A stretch of DNA of 64,000 nt from CAVQEG01 sp963711465 (GTDB lineage: Bacteria; Bacteroidota; Ignavibacteria; OLB7), in NCBI GenBank assembly GCA_963711465.1, contig CAVQEG010000001.1, positions 2,728,001 to 2,792,000 on the forward strand, written 5' to 3'. Shown one piece after another: positions 61,187 to 64,000 of the stretch. The position numbers and the translations under genes are program-made. Numbering within the stretch: the stretch's first letter is position 1; every line of letters starts with the position of its first letter. The notes beneath the pieces are model-generated. The model was not told the DNA's origin, ran no database searches, and saw only the letters and a list, made by a program, of their open reading frames with translations.

Positions 61187-61652
61187 GATCACCGGGCAGG
61201 TCTTCTGGCTTCGGGGTCAACCGGAGGATCTTCGCCTTCCCGCCGGTGGCATCCGGCAGTGGCATCGTCGAGGTCTCCGTCACCCGTCACAGCGGCGCAA
61301 CCGCTGCCGAGTAGTCGCGCATGGCGACGCACGGCATTCCCTATTCTCCTCGCGCCCGTACGGGCGGAGAGGCACCTGGTGATCGAGGGCGATCAACTTA
61401 CCGCATCGGACGGAGACGGCAATCGTGCCGGGGACAACAATCACGACCCGGACGAGAACCGCTCGGAGTGGATAACGTCCACACATCGGCAGTGAAGCCA
61501 CCTCTGCAGCGCACCGGGTCGGCGCAAGTGCAATTACAGTTTGTTACCCCCCCATCGCAATGGCAATTACCTTCCTCCCCTTCAATCGCCGTGGCCACGA
61601 CGAGTTACGACAACCACAACTAACTCATCAGAGGGCACCATGACTCACCGAT
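61187..61652. repeat. 466-bp direct repeat, copy 2
   Basis: Copy of 57577-58042. Beyond its left edge (before 61187) the sequence is unrelated to the leader of the B12 operon. Beyond its right edge it runs into the complete small secreted-protein gene. Confidence 0.93.
61195..61378 (-). promoter_or_regulatory. orphan cobalamin riboswitch copy
   Basis: Contains all conserved blocks of the first riboswitch, including the B12 box AAGCCAGAAGACCTGCC at 61195-61211. Three of the four differences found in the repeat fall inside it, all outside the conserved boxes. Downstream on the minus strand there is no gene: transcription would run antisense into the CxxC lipoprotein and propeller genes. Confidence 0.85.
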
Positions 61653-62041
61653 CGATCACCACGATCCTGGTCGCAACCGCCATCTTGACCAGCATCGCAA
61701 TCACGCCAACGTCCGCGCGCACCGCCTCGCATTGCTATCGAATCCGATGCGACCCACCCACGTCGCATACCTGCTTCTGGCTGACGAACACCGGTGGGAT
61801 CGACATCGGTATTTCGGGGGTGGCAACGATCACCGAAATCCCATGCCCGACGAAGTCAAACGGCGCATACGTTGATCCGAACGGATGGGTCAACCTGCCG
61901 ATCGCTCCATGGGGTGCGACCAACGCGCAGTTTGTGTACGACTCCGACTCACTGTACGTTACGATTTTCGATGACTCGCAGACGTACGACGATTTCGAGA
62001 TGTGGGAAGCTGCGGCTGGCGTATCCGGTCAGTTGCAGTAG
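61640..62041 (+). CDS. cassette 3: small secreted protein with C-x7-C-FW motif
   Basis: 133 residues; GAGGG six bases before ATG 61640. A signal peptide with hydrophobic core ILVATAILTSIAI ends at about residue 27 (TSARTA). The mature part begins HCYRIRCDPPTSHTCFWLTN (Cys 32, 37, 45), with a fourth Cys at 69 in TEIPCPT, then a Trp- and Asp-rich beta region (QFVYDSDSLYVTIFDD). The C-x7-C-FW motif links it to the two other small proteins, though the rest is diverged. It ends with a strong terminator. An IS630 element lies between it and the CxxC protein. Confidence 0.75.
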   Translation: MTHRSITTILVATAILTSIAITPTSARTASHCYRIRCDPPTSHTCFWLTNTGGIDIGISGVATITEIPCPTKSNGAYVDPNGWVNLPIAPWGATNAQFVYDSDSLYVTIFDDSQTYDDFEMWEAAAGVSGQLQ

Positions 62042-62066
62042 GCCCATGACGACGCAGAGGTGTTGG

Positions 62067-62103
62067 AGACGGGCGATTGCATGGCATTCGCCCGTCTTCC
62101 CTT
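62067..62103 (+). terminator. terminator after the cassette-3 small gene
   Basis: AGACGGGCGA (62067-62076) and TCGCCCGTCT (62088-62097) form a perfect 10-bp stem with an 11-base loop, followed by TCCCTT. Confidence 0.8.
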
Positions 62104-62119
62104 CACCGATTCCAGTTCC

Positions 62120-63276
62120 TAGTGTAGTCCATTAGAGATTCCGTAACTTGTGCGCAACATTCATTGAGGAATGAATTATGCGTGTTGCGCCGCGAATTGT
62201 ACTGGATGATAGCGAGCGTCAGGAGCTCGAAAAACTCAGCCGTGGTCGTCGTGTGTCGGTGCGGCTCGCTGAACGAGCGAAGATTATTCTGCTGGCCGCG
62301 AAGGGGCTCGACAATCACGGAATCGCCGCTACGCTGGGCATTACCCGTCAAAAGGCAGGGCGCTGGCGGACTCGTTATGCGAAGTTTGGGCTGAGCGGCA
62401 TCGAGAAGGACGCGCCGCGCCCGGGGCGCACTCCGACGATCACCGAGGAGTTGAAACGCGAAATCGTTCGGAAAACGATCGAGGAGAAGCCGGCGAATGC
62501 CACGCACTGGAGCCGATCGCTCATGGCGAAGGAGGTCGGCATCAGCGATGCGAGTGTCGGTCGCGTCTGGCGTGAATACGGACTGAAGCCGCACCTGGTC
62601 GAGACGTTCAAGATCTCCAACGATCCGCAATTCGCTGAAAAGCTCGAGGATGTTGTCGGCCTATACCTGAATCCGCCGGAACATGCCATCGTGCTTTCGT
62701 GTGACGAGAAGAGTCAGATCCAGGCGCTCGACCGCACGCAGCCGTCACTGCCGATGAAAGAGGGGCGCGGCCAGACGATGACCCATGACTACAAGCGCAA
62801 TGGCACCGCAACGCTCTTCGCAGCATTGAACACGCTCGACGGCTCGATCATCGGAACGACGATGAAACGGCACCGACACCAGGAGTGGATCAAGTTCCTG
62901 AAGCTCATCGAGCAAAGCGTCGAGCCGGGAAAGGCGATCCACATAATCTGCGACAATTACGCGACCCACAAACATCCGAAGGTGCGTGCGTGGCTCGATC
63001 GACATCCGCGCTTCAAGGTTCATTTCACACCGACGAGTGCGTCATGGCTGAACATGGTCGAGCGCTTCTTTCGTGACGTCACAGAACGTCGACTGCGACG
63101 TGGAAGTTTCCCCTCGCTCTCGTCACTGATTGACGGGCTCCACGAGCATATCGCGAGGCATAACGAAAACCCGAAGCCGTTCATCTGGACCGCGACCGCG
63201 ACCGACATTCTCGCGAAAGTCACACGTGCTCGTCGCGCACTCCGATAAGTTACGCTCTGTTCAATGGGGACCACTA
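62120..63276 (+). mobile_element. IS630-family insertion sequence
   Basis: Imperfect inverted ends of 28 bp (62122-62149 and 63247-63274; 18 of 28 positions match, both ending in CGTAACTT on the inner side) enclose one transposase gene. TA dinucleotides at 62120-62121 and 63275-63276 fit the TA target duplication of this family. The transposase stop codon lies inside the right end. The element sits between a small secreted-protein gene and a CxxC protein gene. Confidence 0.9.
62178..63248 (+). CDS. IS630-family DDE transposase
   Basis: 356 residues, intact. An N-terminal helix-turn-helix (AAKGLDNHGIAATLGITRQK, AGRWRTRYAKFGL) is followed by a second winged-helix segment (GISDASVGRVWREYGLKPHL). 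The DDE catalytic core has the first Asp in VLSCDEKSQIQALDRTQP, the second in IHIICDNYATHKHPKV and the Glu in SWLNMVERFFRDVTERRLR. TTGAGGA lies upstream of the ATG. Full length and intact catalytic residues suggest it is active or recently was. Confidence 0.96.
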   Translation: MRVAPRIVLDDSERQELEKLSRGRRVSVRLAERAKIILLAAKGLDNHGIAATLGITRQKAGRWRTRYAKFGLSGIEKDAPRPGRTPTITEELKREIVRKTIEEKPANATHWSRSLMAKEVGISDASVGRVWREYGLKPHLVETFKISNDPQFAEKLEDVVGLYLNPPEHAIVLSCDEKSQIQALDRTQPSLPMKEGRGQTMTHDYKRNGTATLFAALNTLDGSIIGTTMKRHRHQEWIKFLKLIEQSVEPGKAIHIICDNYATHKHPKVRAWLDRHPRFKVHFTPTSASWLNMVERFFRDVTERRLRRGSFPSLSSLIDGLHEHIARHNENPKPFIWTATATDILAKVTRARRALR

Positions 63277-63313
63277 GTTTGCGGCAGGCCACACACTGCC
63301 GGGAGCCTTTGTC

Positions 63314-64000
63314 ATGGAATGCCACTCAATCGCAACGAACATTCGTATTCGCATTGTAATTGCTTTTCTGTTCGCAATTACATCGGCTATCACGGCACGT
63401 GCTCAATCCGATGCAACGGTAGGTCGGGTCCCGGCCCCGATAGCCAAGTGCTCACGTCAGATCGAGGGCTTTGATACGTCACGGCCGACAGTCGTGTTTA
63501 CGACCTCGGAGTCAACTTGCACGACATGCGCGGCTGGAAAGATACGGTCAGTGGCGGATGCGATTCGAGCCGACTCGCTGAACGTGAACATGCTTGTGGT
63601 GGCCCTTGTCATGGATACGATCGAAGCTCGCCCATTGCAAAAGATGATGGGCAGGACACCCGTCATTCCCACCACGGATCGGAACTCCTTCGATTCACTT
63701 CATGGCTCACCCCTGTGGCCGTCTATGTTGCTCGTGGACACTACTGGAGCGGTGATTGCATCGTGGGAGGACATCCGGTTTCTTGGGGGTCTGCCCGATT
63801 CCGTCGCAGCCCGGATTCAACAACCTTTTCAGCAGGACGTCCCGGCGATCGCCAACCGAAACCTCATACCCGACCCCGATCGTGTACCGACGCATTCCAT
63901 CACCCGGATAACTCCATCGGACAACAAAGTGACGTTCACCCCGCTCGATGAATCCGAGACGGTCCTGCTCGAGGCCCGGGAGCCGGTTCTATCGCCCTCG
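63314..64000 (+). CDS. cassette 3: secreted CxxC thioredoxin-like protein (runs off the window)
   Basis: Open from ATG 63314 to the window end, 229 residues. A signal peptide ends ITARAQ at residue 31. TVVFTTSESTCTTCAAGKIR (Cys 69, 72) is followed by VNMLVVALVMD and WPSMLLVDTTGAVIASWEDI, the same helix-strand order as the cassette-1 and cassette-2 CxxC domains. Unlike the cassette-2 protein it lacks a lipobox and has a long C-terminal extension (DVPAIANRNLIPDPDR...). Removing the IS630 copy would place it about 117 bases after the small secreted gene. The end of the gene is outside the window. Confidence 0.78.
   Translation, partial: MECHSIATNIRIRIVIAFLFAITSAITARAQSDATVGRVPAPIAKCSRQIEGFDTSRPTVVFTTSESTCTTCAAGKIRSVADAIRADSLNVNMLVVALVMDTIEARPLQKMMGRTPVIPTTDRNSFDSLHGSPLWPSMLLVDTTGAVIASWEDIRFLGGLPDSVAARIQQPFQQDVPAIANRNLIPDPDRVPTHSITRITPSDNKVTFTPLDESETVLLEAREPVLSPS

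Noticed and set aside
61195..61378. Riboswitch copy 2 as regulator of the small secreted gene at 61640
   Set aside because: The riboswitch is on the opposite strand and points away from that gene.

Overview
The window looks like a chromosome segment of a high-GC, Gram-negative member of the Bacteroidota/FCB group, most plausibly a Kapabacteria/Chlorobi-like lineage. Five proteins end in type IX secretion (T9SS) C-terminal sorting domains. Lipoproteins and outer-membrane proteins are abundant, and several 5' regions carry a Bacteroidota-like TAGTTTG -7 box. No tRNA or rRNA gene was seen.

Layout. 1-4.3 kb: membrane protein, RodZ-like protein, GAF/SpoIIE phosphatase, and a cytochrome c lipoprotein downstream of a beta-rich secreted protein with a perfect palindromic operator. 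4.7-9.7 kb: two large secreted proteins, one with FG-GAP repeats and a T9SS tail. 10-22.7 kb: housekeeping and envelope genes (lytic transglycosylase, SurA/parvulin isomerase, choice-of-anchor B protein, cytochrome/beta-propeller lipoprotein, mgtE, aldehyde dehydrogenase, small beta-barrel, lpxH). 24-31.6 kb: a YejABEF-type peptide ABC transporter operon with an aminoglycoside-phosphotransferase-like kinase inside it. 32-37.6 kb: a T9SS protein followed by an in-frame spare sorting domain, an OmpA-domain protein, and a cysteine-patterned repeat lipoprotein. 37.7-40 kb: a gene-free repeat island (18-bp array, three 559-bp modules, 17-bp minisatellites). 40-47.4 kb: membrane protein, cupin, mscS, rsgA, TIGR01777 epimerase and small genes.

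47.8-64 kb is the most unusual part. A cobalamin riboswitch precedes a four-gene vitamin B12 uptake operon (beta-propeller, FENAF-type surface protein, BtuB, BtuG-like lipoprotein) in which every junction is an ATGA stop/start overlap. On both sides lie three related cassettes. Each has a small secreted protein with a C-x(5-7)-C-[F]W motif and a thioredoxin-like CxxC protein, and two of the three also have a beta-propeller lipoprotein. In cassette 1 propeller and CxxC domain are fused. In cassette 2 they are separate genes overlapping by 8 bases. In cassette 3 an IS630 element has split the pair and no propeller is seen before the window ends. A 466-bp segment carrying the riboswitch is duplicated 3,610 bp away, leaving a second riboswitch without a gene. 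A dispersed three-palindrome element with a compensatory base-pair change recurs at about ten sites. I regard the cassette family, the orphan riboswitch and the palindromic element as the best candidates for undescribed biology.
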